Assembly: GCF_000378345.1 (NCBI RefSeq)
Contig: NZ_KB899545.1
Coordinates: 248,001 to 312,000, forward strand
Direction: 5' to 3'
DNA from: Hirschia maritima DSM 19733
GTDB lineage: Bacteria; Pseudomonadota; Alphaproteobacteria; Caulobacterales; Hyphomonadaceae
Length of the DNA: 64,000 bases
The notes beneath the pieces were generated by a model. The model worked only from the letters and a program-made list of their open reading frames with translations, did not search any database and was not told where the DNA came from. A program made the translations under genes and the position numbers. Below, in pieces: positions 18,581 to 28,303 of this stretch (positions are counted from its first letter, which is position 1; each line of letters begins with the position of its first letter).

Positions 18581-20806
18581 ATGAGTGATTCAAAACTGAT
18601 TTCAATAAGATCAGTATTAACTGTAAGTGTCGTATCATTTGGTGCGATGTCTGGGTTTTTATGTGCGCCAGCTCATGCTCAATCTGGCCGCGAAACTGCC
18701 CCTGTTGAATTTCGTTCTGCTGCCCAGCATTCACAATATAGGGTGCCAACACCCAATGAATACGCGCCTGTATCGCAGGGAAGCCCATTGGAAAAACCCA
18801 ATGTTGAGTATTACGAGAAAGTTGCGAAAACACGCGAGCAGACCGAATTAAAGCGACAAGCAGCTGAGAGAGCTTCAAAGCAGGCGCAGCAGCAAACACA
18901 GCAGCAGGTTCAGCAAAGAACAAGCTATCAAGCTCAACAACAGGCGACACAACAAGCCCAACAGCAAATGTCTGGTCAGGCGCAATCTGTGGCGTCACAA
19001 CAAAACCCGCAAGTATTTCAGCAAGGTGTCGCTCAATCTCGCAATGGGTATGCGTCACCGCCATACGGGCAGGGTGTTCCTAAAACGGTACCGCAAACTT
19101 TGTATGAAGCTCCGTCTCAGAATATTCAAGCAGCGATAAACCAGTATCCTGCCGGGCAGACACCTAATTTCCAAACGCCGCAGGTGCAAATACCTCAGAC
19201 ACAAATAAATGTTCCACAAATGGGATATCAGGGGGGGAATATCCCTCCAATGTCGACCCCTGAAATGGCTATGAATATGCCATCCACAAATATCCCGGCG
19301 ATGAATGTTCCAGCTGCCACGATACCCGCAACGAATATTCCTGGCTCAGTTCCTGTGGAGTTTGGTAACGCAGTTTCAAAGGTTGCGTCTAATTCTGATC
19401 TTACAAAATACGCGTCACAAGCTGCGTCAAATACAGGTTCAGTTGTGAAGAGTGCGGCTCAAATCAGCGCGACTGCTGCGACGGTACAAACAATGAATTC
19501 GGCGGCTCCTGCGGCTGCTGGTACAGCAATTGGAGTTGCAGGTTCTCTCTTGGGGAAAGGTTTCTCAGCTCTAAAAGGCAAAAAAGACAGAAGTTCGCAA
19601 AGGACCGACTTTTCTAATGAAGACCTTATGTCCATGCGAGAGCACGCGGGTTATAAAAGTTTGGACTATGAAAATGCACAACCAGAGTTTCAACCGTCTC
19701 AACGTCCGCAAAATCAGCCCCCGCAACAGTTTAGGCAAGCAATAACCAATCAAGCTGGCATCGAACACAGAGCAGCGGCTCAACGTCCACTCACGCAACA
19801 GCCGATTTCAATTGCCCAGCAACCGCTCATTAAACAAGCGCCTATGGGGTATGGTGTGCAAGTGCTTCCCGGTGACACATTGTTTAGCTTGTCTGAACGG
19901 TATCGCGTTGCGCTGCGGGCATTGGTTGAAACAAACAATCTACAGCCTCCTTTTGCGCTAGAAGTAGGTAGTTTTATTCAGTTGCCGCCTCCAAATATTC
20001 ATGTCGTTGAAGCTGGTGAGACCTTATATGCAATCTCGCGGCGGTATAATGTCGACACGCGTTCGTTGGCAAACATGAATGCGTTGCCAAAGCCTTGGAC
20101 AATATATCCTGGGAATGAGATTTTACTTCCGAGTTTGGCAAGAGATGTCATGGCGTCTGAGGCAACTGCCATTGCATCCGCAAAGGCTCAAGAAATTGCA
20201 TTCGCAAAATCAACTGGGATTGCAGCTCCAATGGTTGGGCATGTAGCAACTGTAGCGTCTCCATCATCTCAAATGGTGGCGGTGAATAAGGTGCCAACTG
20301 AGTTGGCTGTTGATGCTGCCAAGCTTGCAAAGCGAAATACAAGCCTTGGGCGTTTTGATGAGGCGGCACCAACTAAGGCAACAAAAATTGTCAAAAATGT
20401 AGATTTGCCCGGAAAGGCAAAAGGGTTTGTGTGGCCTTTGCAAGGCAACTTAATTCGAAAATTTGGACTGTTACCAGACGGAAAAAAGAGTGATGGGCTC
20501 AACATTGCTGCGCGTTCTGGAGCGCCCATCAAAGCGATATCGGATGGTTATGTTGTGTATGCAGGAAGTGAACTTCCCGGTTTTGGTCATTTGATCTTGA
20601 TCAATCATGGTGGAGGTTGGGTGAGTGCATATGCCCATGCCAAAGAGCTTTTAGTAGAAGAAGGACAGGCGATTCTTCAAGGACAGGAAATTGCACGAGT
20701 CGGTGAGACTGGCTCTGTAGATAGCCCTCAATTGCACTTTCAATTGCGCAAAGGGAAGTCTCCAATTGATCCAACCGGGCATTTAACTGGAAAACAGCCA
20801 ATTTAA
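18581..20806 (+). CDS. LysM and degenerate LytM/M23 protein (NlpD-like amidase activator)
   Basis: A 741-residue secreted protein: signal peptide (to ~34, AHAQSG), a very Gln-rich low-complexity stretch (~85-260), two LysM peptidoglycan-binding repeats at ~424-470 and ~471-517 (VQVLPGDTLFSLSERYRV and HVVEAGETLYAISRRYNV), and a C-terminal LytM domain from ~610. The M23 zinc ligands are missing: the HxxxD position reads SDGLNIAA and HLH reads QLHFQ, while YAHA remains. Such domains usually do not cut peptidoglycan but activate amidases, as NlpD/EnvC do. Gene order surE-pcm supports this reading. Confidence 0.88.
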   Translation: MSDSKLISIRSVLTVSVVSFGAMSGFLCAPAHAQSGRETAPVEFRSAAQHSQYRVPTPNEYAPVSQGSPLEKPNVEYYEKVAKTREQTELKRQAAERASKQAQQQTQQQVQQRTSYQAQQQATQQAQQQMSGQAQSVASQQNPQVFQQGVAQSRNGYASPPYGQGVPKTVPQTLYEAPSQNIQAAINQYPAGQTPNFQTPQVQIPQTQINVPQMGYQGGNIPPMSTPEMAMNMPSTNIPAMNVPAATIPATNIPGSVPVEFGNAVSKVASNSDLTKYASQAASNTGSVVKSAAQISATAATVQTMNSAAPAAAGTAIGVAGSLLGKGFSALKGKKDRSSQRTDFSNEDLMSMREHAGYKSLDYENAQPEFQPSQRPQNQPPQQFRQAITNQAGIEHRAAAQRPLTQQPISIAQQPLIKQAPMGYGVQVLPGDTLFSLSERYRVALRALVETNNLQPPFALEVGSFIQLPPPNIHVVEAGETLYAISRRYNVDTRSLANMNALPKPWTIYPGNEILLPSLARDVMASEATAIASAKAQEIAFAKSTGIAAPMVGHVATVASPSSQMVAVNKVPTELAVDAAKLAKRNTSLGRFDEAAPTKATKIVKNVDLPGKAKGFVWPLQGNLIRKFGLLPDGKKSDGLNIAARSGAPIKAISDGYVVYAGSELPGFGHLILINHGGGWVSAYAHAKELLVEEGQAILQGQEIARVGETGSVDSPQLHFQLRKGKSPIDPTGHLTGKQPI

Positions 20807-20967
20807 TTGCAAATCTTGAATATCCAAAGTGCGTGCACACATTGCATTACGTGGGCCTATCGATATAGTCCGCGGCTGGAATGCGTTGTTAGTTGAGCCT
20901 TAGATTGCTCGCTAGCTCGCAACTGCTTTCATAAGAGAGCAGAAGAGGGATAATTTAAGAGGCGTTT

Positions 20968-21327
20968 ATGAGTATCGCACCACTAATTTTTCAAGCTGCT
21001 GGAGCAGCTGCACCAGGAGCTGCAGCTCAACCATCATTTCTAATTCAGATTCTTCCCTTTATCGGGATTTTTGCGGTCATGTACTTTTTCATGATCCGCC
21101 CACAACAGAAGAAGCAAAAAGAACACCAGGCAATGATCAATGCCGTTGTGAAAGGTGATACAATTATCACGACAGGTGGATTGATCGGTAAAGTTACGCG
21201 CGTAGAGGACACTGAAGTCGTTATGGATGCGGGCGAGGGTGTAAAGCTTCGCGTACTGCGTGGCATGATTGCAGATGTTCGTGGCAAGAACACACCACAA
21301 CCGGCCAACGATACTTCAAAAAGCTAG
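20968..21327 (+). CDS. yajC: Preprotein translocase subunit YajC
   Basis: Small single-pass accessory subunit of the Sec holotranslocon. 119 residues, membrane helix at about 22-43 (PSFLIQILPFIGIFAVMYFF) followed by the signature MIRPQQKKQKEHQAM and the conserved GDTIITTGGLIGKV. Upstream is a 160-base gap without a gene. secD starts 12 bases downstream. Confidence 0.96.
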   Translation: MSIAPLIFQAAGAAAPGAAAQPSFLIQILPFIGIFAVMYFFMIRPQQKKQKEHQAMINAVVKGDTIITTGGLIGKVTRVEDTEVVMDAGEGVKLRVLRGMIADVRGKNTPQPANDTSKS

Positions 21328-21339
21328 AGTCATTTAATT

Positions 21340-22932
21340 ATGTTGCAATTTCCACTGTGGAAACGTCTGCTCGTACTGGGCGTTGTGATGCTCGGAGCGT
21401 GGTTATGCTTGCCGAACCTGTTAAATGCAGGTCAGCGCGCAGGTTTGCCGGGTTTCGTGCCGTCTGAGACCGTAAAATTAGGGCTCGACCTTAAAGGTGG
21501 TTCCTATCTCTTGCTGGAGGTTGATCCAGAGGAATTGCAACAAAATAAGTTGCTAGAGCTTTCGCGCGATATTCAACGGTCGCTCATCAAAAAACCGAAC
21601 AATGTGAAATTCCGAGGTCGAGAAGTTATCGACGGTGGGGTTCGTTTTCGTGTTGTAGAGCCAAGTCAGGTTGATGAAGCTAAACGTCGGGTGCGGGAAC
21701 TTTCTTCTCCAGTCGGTGGTATTGGTGGTGCGCAAAGTTTGGACATTAGTGAACAGAACGGTGTGATGACTGTAAAGTTTTCTAATGCGCGTCTTGAAGA
21801 ACTTGAAGTTGAGGCGCTGGAAGACTCAATTGAAGTTGTTCGTCGTCGTGTGGATGGTTCAGGAACGACTGATCCAAATATTCAGCGTCAAGGTTCCAAC
21901 AGAATTGTACTCGAAGTGCCCGGATTAGATGATCCAACAGAGCTGATCGAATTGATTCAGCGCGCAGGTGTAATGACTGTGAATTTGGTGGATGATGCAG
22001 CTGATGCAACTCAATATCGCGTTGATGAGCCTCGTCTAGGTAAAGTAAAACGCTTGGATGCCTATACACCAGAGGAATATGTTGTTTTTGAAGACCCTAT
22101 TTTGACTGGATCTGATTTTACATCTGCTTCTCAAGGGTTTGATGAAAACAATAGCCCACAAATTAATTTTACTCTGAATTCACGTGGTGCAAAAGCATTT
22201 GGTGAATTTACAACAGAAAATGTTGGAAATCGGTTTGCTATTGTTTTGGATGGTAAAGTTGTCTCGGCAGCAAATGTTAGAACGCCGATCTTGAGTGGTT
22301 CTGGCCGCATCACAGGCCAGTTCACTATTCAGGAAGCAAACGCAATTGCAATCGTTTTGAGAGCAGGTGAGTTGCCGGCTAAGCTACAGGTGGTGGAACA
22401 ACGTGTGGTTGGAGCTGGCTTGGGTGAAGACTCCATCCGTGCAGGAACTATGGCATCTGCCATTGGTCTGGCTTTGGTCGCGGTGTTTATGATTCTTGCA
22501 TATGGCTTATGGGGCGTCTTTGCAGTCGTATCGCTTGCTGCCAACATTATGCTGTTGGTCGGAGCGCTTTCCGGTCTGGGAGCCACGCTAACTCTTCCGG
22601 GGATTGCAGGGATTATTCTAACTATCGGTATGGCTGTGGATGCTAACGTTCTTGTATTTGAAAGAATCCGAGAAGAAAATCGAAATGGTAGATCGCCAAT
22701 CAATTCGATCGAGATCGGTTATAAACAAGCTGGGTCAACTATTCTCGATGCAAACCTGACAACATTGATCGCTGCGGCTGTGTTGTTTTGGTTAGGATCA
22801 GGGCCGGTTAAAGGGTTTGCTGTAACACTTGGGATTGGTATTTTCACATCTGTGTTCACGGCATTTGTTTTAACGCGGATGTTTATGTCTGATTGGGTGC
22901 GTACTTTGCGCCCTAAAAAGCTGCCAGTATAG
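21340..22932 (+). CDS. secD: Protein translocase subunit SecD
   Basis: Uses the proton-motive force to pull proteins out of the SecYEG channel. 530 residues: first helix (LLVLGVVMLGAWLCLPNLL), the large periplasmic P1 region beginning LGLDLKGGSYLLLEVDP, and helices 2-6 in the C-terminal third with the signature GIAGIILTIGMAVDANVLVFERIREE. Followed by secF after 12 bases. Confidence 0.97.
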   Translation: MLQFPLWKRLLVLGVVMLGAWLCLPNLLNAGQRAGLPGFVPSETVKLGLDLKGGSYLLLEVDPEELQQNKLLELSRDIQRSLIKKPNNVKFRGREVIDGGVRFRVVEPSQVDEAKRRVRELSSPVGGIGGAQSLDISEQNGVMTVKFSNARLEELEVEALEDSIEVVRRRVDGSGTTDPNIQRQGSNRIVLEVPGLDDPTELIELIQRAGVMTVNLVDDAADATQYRVDEPRLGKVKRLDAYTPEEYVVFEDPILTGSDFTSASQGFDENNSPQINFTLNSRGAKAFGEFTTENVGNRFAIVLDGKVVSAANVRTPILSGSGRITGQFTIQEANAIAIVLRAGELPAKLQVVEQRVVGAGLGEDSIRAGTMASAIGLALVAVFMILAYGLWGVFAVVSLAANIMLLVGALSGLGATLTLPGIAGIILTIGMAVDANVLVFERIREENRNGRSPINSIEIGYKQAGSTILDANLTTLIAAAVLFWLGSGPVKGFAVTLGIGIFTSVFTAFVLTRMFMSDWVRTLRPKKLPV

Positions 22933-22944
22933 GAGGGATGGATT

Positions 22945-23928
22945 ATGTTACTTAAATACCTTCCTACGGAACCAAAATTCAAATTTATGAAATTCAGAAT
23001 GGCAGCATTTGCTCTGTCATTGATTTTGATTGTCGGTTCTATTGCAATGGTAGTTACGCGTGGCCTCAATTTCGGGATCGATTTTGTCGGTGGTGTCGTT
23101 GTTGAAGTTGAAACACCAACAAAAGTAGATATCGGTGAAATCCGTAGCGCATTATCTTCTCTGGATCTTGCTGGTGTCGAAGTGACAGAGATCAAGGACA
23201 ATCTCGTTGCTGAAGAAACAGATACAACGATAGCTTTGATCAAAACTAAAGCTCCTGAAGCGACGGGGGACGAAGTTGAAGCGGCTGTGCAAGCAACTGC
23301 TGCCGGGATCTTAACTGCGCTGAAGTCCGAATTTGGTGACATTGAAGAACGCCGTAAAGAGGCTGTTGGACCAAAAGTCTCTGGCGAGTTGATGCAAGAC
23401 GGTATTATGGCGCTTGTCGTCGCTTTGAGCTTGATGCTTGTTTATATCTGGTTCCGTTTCCAGTGGCAGTTCTCAGTAGGTGCCGTTTTGGCCCTCGTTC
23501 ATGATGTTATTTTGACTATCGGAATGTTTGCGGTGACTCAGTTTGAGTTCAATCTTTCAACAATTGCAGCACTTCTCACAATTGTTGGTTATTCAATGAA
23601 CGATACTGTTGTAGTATATGACCGTGTGCGTGAAGAATTGCGTCGATACAAGAAAATGTCGCAAATTGATGTGATAGACATGTCAGTAAATAGAACGCTT
23701 TCTAGAACATTGCTAACTTCTGGTACAACTTTACTGGCGTTGATATCAATCTTCTTGCTGGGAGGGGAGGTTCTTAGAGGTTTCTCTTTCGCAATGATTT
23801 GGGGTGTCGTTATAGGAACTTACTCATCGATCTTTATTGCATCGGCAATTCTGCTGCACACAGGGATGCGCCGTAGCACGATTGCTGGGGGCGAGGCCGA
23901 GCCAGATCCTCAAGGGGCCCAAGTATAG
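22945..23928 (+). CDS. secF: Protein translocase subunit SecF
   Basis: Partner of SecD. 327 residues with the N-terminal GLNFGIDFVGGVVVEVE motif and the six-helix RND-like core; the signature TIVGYSMNDTVVVYDRVREE is complete. An intrinsic terminator 43 bases after the stop closes the yajC-secDF unit. In many relatives a Mth938-domain gene and a squalene-synthase-like gene follow directly; here the latter is 3.7 kb further on. Confidence 0.97.
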   Translation: MLLKYLPTEPKFKFMKFRMAAFALSLILIVGSIAMVVTRGLNFGIDFVGGVVVEVETPTKVDIGEIRSALSSLDLAGVEVTEIKDNLVAEETDTTIALIKTKAPEATGDEVEAAVQATAAGILTALKSEFGDIEERRKEAVGPKVSGELMQDGIMALVVALSLMLVYIWFRFQWQFSVGAVLALVHDVILTIGMFAVTQFEFNLSTIAALLTIVGYSMNDTVVVYDRVREELRRYKKMSQIDVIDMSVNRTLSRTLLTSGTTLLALISIFLLGGEVLRGFSFAMIWGVVIGTYSSIFIASAILLHTGMRRSTIAGGEAEPDPQGAQV

Positions 23929-23970
23929 GTAGAATAGTACCGTTTTAAAACTCAATCTCTAATTCTTAAC

Positions 23971-24006
23971 GAGAGCGCCCGATTATATGATTGGGCGCTC
24001 TTTTTA
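23971..24006 (+). terminator. Intrinsic terminator after secF
   Basis: GAGAGCGCCC pairs with TTGGGCGCTC across a 10-base loop, then TTTTTTAT. Strong rho-independent form. Confidence 0.92.
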
Positions 24007-24371
24007 TATCTTGTTCGTTAATAGAAGGTGCTAAGGGTGTTAATTAATAATGTTGTAAAAGCAGATATATCGCCTTTAAGTTGAGGCGATGAGTGATTAC
24101 TATTTTGTTGAGAATGTAAGGATATATTTTTTTCAAAATTTTTTAAGGAGAAAAAAAGCTTTATTGTTCAGATGTTTGCAACAAATAGCACCGACTCAAA
24201 ATTCAAATTGTCCAATTGTGCTTAGCATTCTTACTAATTTTGATGGTTAAATTAACCTAACATTTGCACCTGCTGAGGCAGTATCACGCTGTGAAAGCGG
24301 AAATGTGGCCGGAATATTCTGTTGTGGGCACTTGATAATCCGTACCACTGATATGTTTTAAGGGTGATACC
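24007..24371. other. 365-bp AT-rich intergenic region
   Basis: No convincing gene. It holds a small hairpin (CGCCT/AGGCG, about 24071-24088), A/T tracts around 24125-24160 and presumably the promoter of the following TonB-domain gene. AGATATATCG at 24063-24072 is a 9/10 match to the palindrome discussed for the 44-61 kb region. Confidence 0.5.
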
Positions 24372-24695
24372 ATGAAGATGAAATTAGCATTGTCGGCTGC
24401 TGTGCTTTCAGTAGCAACAGTCTTTGGAACGACTGCTCCGGCATTGGCAGAAGCAAAAGTTGTTAAACAAGTTGCTCCTGAATATCCACGTGGAGCTGAG
24501 CGTCGCGAACTTGAAGGTGCTGTATCTCTACAATTTGATGTGAATGATGCAGGTAAAGTTGAGAATGTCACAGTGACTGATGCAACAATGCCTGGCGTTT
24601 TCGACAAAGCTGCAATCAAAGCGTTAAGCAAGTGGAAGTTTGAGCCTGGCTCACCAGATGCCGGCGTTAACGTTACGATTAACTTTCAGCTTTAA
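24372..24695 (+). CDS. Secreted, free-standing TonB C-terminal domain protein
   Basis: 107 residues: signal peptide MKMKLALSAAVLSVATVFGT with a cut after ALA-EA, then only a TonB C-terminal fold (VVKQVAPEYPRGAERRELEG, VSLQFDVNDAGKVENVTV, FDKAAIKALSKWKFEPG). There is no N-terminal membrane anchor or Pro-rich linker, so it cannot couple to ExbBD as classic TonB does. It may be a soluble periplasmic protein that binds TonB boxes or other partners. Flanked by terminators, so it is a single-gene unit. Confidence 0.88.
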   Translation: MKMKLALSAAVLSVATVFGTTAPALAEAKVVKQVAPEYPRGAERRELEGAVSLQFDVNDAGKVENVTVTDATMPGVFDKAAIKALSKWKFEPGSPDAGVNVTINFQL

Positions 24696-24710
24696 GATAT
24701 AAGCGAATCA

Positions 24711-24740
24711 AAACGGACTGCCAAAGTAGTCCGTTTTTTT
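24711..24740 (+). terminator. Intrinsic terminator
   Basis: AAACGGACT and AGTCCGTTT flank an 8-base loop, then a T-run. It ends the TonB-domain gene. Confidence 0.92.
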
Positions 24741-24785
24741 GGGGGATAAAAATTAACCATAATTTTTTTGTGGGGCGAGGAAAAT

Positions 24786-26825
24786 ATGTCTAAGTTAAAT
24801 CACAACTTGATTAGAGTACGACTACCAGCAGCATTCGCAGCCGCAGGCTTTACCATAGCTGGCGCGTCGGGTATTTCAATTTCGGCTCTAGATACATCAA
24901 GTGATGGTTTAAAAGATGTTGTAAACGAAAAACTTCCTCTGATGAAAGCTGCCGATGGAATGGGCGCTTCCTCATCAGTACTTAAAACCGCAACAAAAGG
25001 GTTTGCAGGGGTTTCAAACGAAACTGACCGCACCGCTTCGATGGGCGAGCTCGTAAACTTTCTTGCCGATATCGACAAAAATATTGCTGAATTAAAAGCT
25101 GCAGACGATGTAGGGAGTTTATCTCAAGTCGGGTCTGCGGTTGATGAAATGCAAAATGCTGTAAATTCACTAAACAGCGTGGTATCAGACAGAATTTCCG
25201 TTGAAAACAGATTGCACTCCGCTATGGCCGATATGCGCAACATTAGAAGCGCGGTTGTTAATGCTGTAGAAGCTCAGCTTGATGAAGCTGATGAGGGTGA
25301 TATTGAAACTCTTCTGAGAATTAGTCTTTCTGCTAACACAATGAACTCATTGTTCGGCGAAATTGAGCTTTCTACTGAAGTTGGAAACATAGCAGCTGTC
25401 GAAGATAAACTTTTCGATCAAGTAGATGAGATTACGGTAAATGTTGCGATCTTAGGCGATGTTGCCAGTGCGGATTTGAAAAACGCATCAAGTAGTCTTG
25501 TTGAGTATGCTGACGGCGACAACACAATAGCTTCCATGAAGAGTAGTGTGCTAAAAGCTGAGCTAGAAGCACAATCAATCGCTGGTCAAGCAAATGCAGC
25601 TGCTGAAACTCTTGAGGCTGCTACTATTGCATTGGCGCAGTCTATTCGTGCAGATGCAGAGTCAACTGCTAAATCAGCGCTTGGTACAAACACAACAGCT
25701 TCTACATTATTGATTTTGATGACTTTAGCATCATTGTTAGGAGCAGGTTTAGTTGGATATTTCTATGTTGAACGTAGAATTTCAAAGCGTCTTACAAAAC
25801 TGAACAATGCTATGGCTCGCATGGCTGATGGTGACTTTGATGTTGACATGGAAGGTGTCGATGGAAAAGATGAAATTGGCCAAATGTCTCAAACATTGCG
25901 CGTATTTGAAGAAAATGGTCTCGAGAGAATTCGTCTTGAAGAAAGCGCACAGAGAGAAGCTGCAGAGCGTGAGAGACGTACGCAACAGATCGATAGCTTC
26001 ATTGAAGACTTCGATGGTAAGATGAAGGACACGTTCGAGATTATGTCTCGTGCTACTTCTGAATTACAAAATACTGCGTCAGTAATGCGCGGTTCAGCAG
26101 AAAACGCTACGAATGAAACTGGCTCTGCTGCCGGTGCTGCGGATCAGGCATCTAACAATGTAAATACGGTGGCTAGTGCGGCTGAAGAAATGTCAGCGTC
26201 TATTTCTGAAATCGCAAACCAAATTGTTCACTCAACTTCCATCGCTAAAGAAGCAGTGGATGAAATGCAGGTTTCTAGTGAAAGCGTGAAAGGCCTAGAT
26301 CGCGAAGCAGAGGCTATTGGTGAAGTAGTTGACCTCATTAACAATATAGCGGGTCAAACTAACCTACTTGCTCTAAACGCTACAATTGAAGCTGCGCGTG
26401 CTGGTGAAGCAGGTAAAGGTTTCGCTGTTGTGGCAAACGAAGTTAAACAACTATCAAGTCAAACAAGTAAAGCAACTGAGCAAATTGCCAGCCAGATCTC
26501 AAGCATCCAGGCTGCTTCAGGTGGTGCTGTGTCGGTGATGAATAAGATTTCGACGCTAATTAGCGATATAGATACAATTTCTTCATCGATTGCATCTGCG
26601 ATGGATCAGCAACGCGCGGCAATCATGGAAATCTCTCGCTCCGCACAAGAAGCCGCGAGTGGCGCGCAATCTGTAAATGACTCAGTGCAATCACTAAGCG
26701 CTACAACATCCGAAACAGGGCAGTGTGCTCAACAGGTTGAAAGTGCTTCAACTGGGTTGGCTGGAGAGGCCGATCAATTGCAAACATCAGTTGTGGACTT
26801 TTTGCAGAAAGTTCGCTCTGCATAA
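24786..26825 (+). CDS. Methyl-accepting chemotaxis protein
   Basis: Transmembrane chemoreceptor of about 679 residues. Start ATG 24786 follows GCGAGGA. Layout: first helix ~10-33, a helical periplasmic sensor of ~270 residues, second helix ~305-327 ([20 protein letters not shown]), HAMP ~328-380 ([26 protein letters not shown]) and a cytoplasmic signalling coil whose hairpin tip at ~519-558 reads [20 protein letters not shown], with the Gly-rich FAVVANEV following. No CheR/CheB-binding pentapeptide is present. The ligand is unknown; no other chemotaxis gene lies nearby. Confidence 0.95.
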   Translation: MSKLNHNLIRVRLPAAFAAAGFTIAGASGISISALDTSSDGLKDVVNEKLPLMKAADGMGASSSVLKTATKGFAGVSNETDRTASMGELVNFLADIDKNIAELKAADDVGSLSQVGSAVDEMQNAVNSLNSVVSDRISVENRLHSAMADMRNIRSAVVNAVEAQLDEADEGDIETLLRISLSANTMNSLFGEIELSTEVGNIAAVEDKLFDQVDEITVNVAILGDVASADLKNASSSLVEYADGDNTIASMKSSVLKAELEAQSIAGQANAAAETLEAATIALAQSIRADAESTAKSALGTNTTASTLLILMTLASLLGAGLVGYFYVERRISKRLTKLNNAMARMADGDFDVDMEGVDGKDEIGQMSQTLRVFEENGLERIRLEESAQREAAERERRTQQIDSFIEDFDGKMKDTFEIMSRATSELQNTASVMRGSAENATNETGSAAGAADQASNNVNTVASAAEEMSASISEIANQIVHSTSIAKEAVDEMQVSSESVKGLDREAEAIGEVVDLINNIAGQTNLLALNATIEAARAGEAGKGFAVVANEVKQLSSQTSKATEQIASQISSIQAASGGAVSVMNKISTLISDIDTISSSIASAMDQQRAAIMEISRSAQEAASGAQSVNDSVQSLSATTSETGQCAQQVESASTGLAGEADQLQTSVVDFLQKVRSA

Positions 26826-26850
26826 TCCATAGTTATAAATCAAAAAGATT

Positions 26851-26877
26851 AAGCCCGCCAATTGGTGGGCTTTTTTT
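26851..26877 (+). terminator. Intrinsic terminator after the chemoreceptor
   Basis: AAGCCCGCCA and TGGTGGGCTT form a short-loop hairpin followed by seven T. Confidence 0.92.
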
Positions 26878-26892
26878 GTGTCAAATGCCATT

Positions 26893-26922
26893 AAAAAAAA
26901 GCCGCTCTCAAATGAAGCGGCT
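26893..26922 (-). terminator. Intrinsic terminator after sodB
   Basis: GCCGCT and AGCGGC flank a 9-base loop; on the minus strand the hairpin is followed by an uninterrupted T-run (the A-run at 26893-26900). Confidence 0.88.
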
Positions 26923-26954
26923 TTTGGTGTCATAAATCGATGTTTTGTATAGAC

Positions 26955-27545
26955 TTAGCTAGCGTCAGAAAGGTTTTGGTTCACGAAGTCCCAGTTCACC
27001 AATTCGTTTAAGAACGTTTCGATGTAAGCAGGGCGAGCGTTTTGGAAGTCTAGGTAATAAGCGTGTTCCCAAACATCCATTGTTAGAAGTGGTGTAACGC
27101 CATCTTCAGTTAGTGGTGTTTCAGCATTTGGTGTCTTGCGAACTTCAAGTTTACCGTTTGCAAGAACCAACCAAGCCCAACCAGAACCAAATTGAGTTGC
27201 GCCAGCAGTTGCAAAAGCTTCTTTGAATGCTGCGTATGAACCGAAGTCTTCATTGATTTTGTCAGCGATAGCACCTGTAGGTTCGCCGCCGCCTTGTGGT
27301 TTCATTGAGTGCCAGAAGAATGTGTGGTTCCAAACTTGAGCAGCGTTGTTGAATACACCGCCATCAGAAGATTTGATGATGTCTTCTAGAGACTTGCTTT
27401 CAAAGTCTGTACCTTCGATCATTTTGTTCAGGTTCACTACGTAAGCATTGTGGTGCTTTGCGTGGTGAAAGCTAAAAGTGTTCGCTGACATGTGTGGTTC
27501 AAGAGCGTCAGTTGCGTAAGGAAGCGCTGGTAATTCAAAAGCCAT
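26955..27545 (-). CDS. sodB: Superoxide dismutase, iron type
   Basis: Converts superoxide to oxygen and peroxide in the cytosol. The four metal ligands are His27 (SFHHAKHH), His74 (VWNHTFFW), Asp157 and His161 ([15 protein letters not shown]). Gln70 in AAQVWNH is the residue that favours iron over manganese. 196 residues, normal. Single-gene unit between its own terminator and the divergent squalene-synthase-like gene. Confidence 0.96.
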   Translation of the reverse strand: MAFELPALPYATDALEPHMSANTFSFHHAKHHNAYVVNLNKMIEGTDFESKSLEDIIKSSDGGVFNNAAQVWNHTFFWHSMKPQGGGEPTGAIADKINEDFGSYAAFKEAFATAGATQFGSGWAWLVLANGKLEVRKTPNAETPLTEDGVTPLLTMDVWEHAYYLDFQNARPAYIETFLNELVNWDFVNQNLSDAS

Positions 27546-27610
27546 TGGAGAGCCTCTTTATTTAATTATGGAATCTAGATTAATTTCACTATCTGACCAT
27601 ATATGATTTC

Positions 27611-28303
27611 ATGAGCCAAACTACTAGCCCCCAAATACGCGCAACAGCAAAAGAGCTGGATTTAAAGTTAAAAACTGTGGATGAAGATCGGTGGTTGGCT
27701 ACTAGGTATTCGCCCAAGCCAATTCGATCACGTCTGGTTGCTTTTTATTGTCTCGTTCACGAATTGGATCGAACTTTGACAATGTCTGAACCAATGCTGG
27801 GGCATATTCGTGTTCAGTGGTGGCGCGAAGTTGTTGAGCAGGTTTATTCCGGTCAAACAGTTCGGTCACACGACTTGGCGCTAGCGTTGAAGGAAGAGCT
27901 GGGCTCTCTAGAGCATCTTCTAAGTGATTTTCTTGATCTTTTTGAAGCTTATGACGACGTGTTGGAAAAGGGGGTATCTGACCATAAATCTCGCATTGAG
28001 GCGGGGGCTCAGGTGTCCGCTACGGCGTTTAAAATTGTTCGTTTGAAAAACGATGAACATTTGAAAATCGTCGAAAATTGTGGCCGGGCATACATTGCTA
28101 GCCGGCTAAATGCCGAAAACACTACGTTATTATATGACCTTGCGAGACGGGATTTCAAAATCATTCCAATCGAGTTTGGAGGTGTTGTAAATCATGTTTC
28201 GCTTGTCCCTGCTTATGTGAAATCAACTCGTTTAAGTGGGATAAAGAAACGTTGGCTCATCTTTAAAGCGGTGTGTTCAGGTCGTATCGGAGCTCTGGTG
28301 TGA
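27611..28303 (+). CDS. Squalene/phytoene synthase-like protein (NDUFAF6-type)
   Basis: Related to the squalene/phytoene synthase family; the short alphaproteobacterial members resemble NDUFAF6, an assembly factor of respiratory complex I. Evidence: DRWLATRYSPKPIRSRLVAF, YCLVHELDRTL, then LGHIRVQWWREVVEQV, the counterpart of the second family helix. The Asp-rich catalytic pairs of true synthases are not evident and the 230-residue length is somewhat short, so prenyl synthesis is unlikely. The stop overlaps the next start (GTGA), so it is co-translated with a methyltransferase. Confidence 0.78.
   Translation: MSQTTSPQIRATAKELDLKLKTVDEDRWLATRYSPKPIRSRLVAFYCLVHELDRTLTMSEPMLGHIRVQWWREVVEQVYSGQTVRSHDLALALKEELGSLEHLLSDFLDLFEAYDDVLEKGVSDHKSRIEAGAQVSATAFKIVRLKNDEHLKIVENCGRAYIASRLNAENTTLLYDLARRDFKIIPIEFGGVVNHVSLVPAYVKSTRLSGIKKRWLIFKAVCSGRIGALV

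Noticed and set aside
18840-19060. Gln-codon-rich stretch as a tandem repeat or phase-variable tract
   Set aside because: CAG/CAA order is irregular with no exact unit repeat; it is low-complexity protein coding.
24063-24072. AGATATATCG as a member of the palindrome family
   Set aside because: One mismatch at a symmetric base, outside the catabolic region; kept only as a caution about chance matches.
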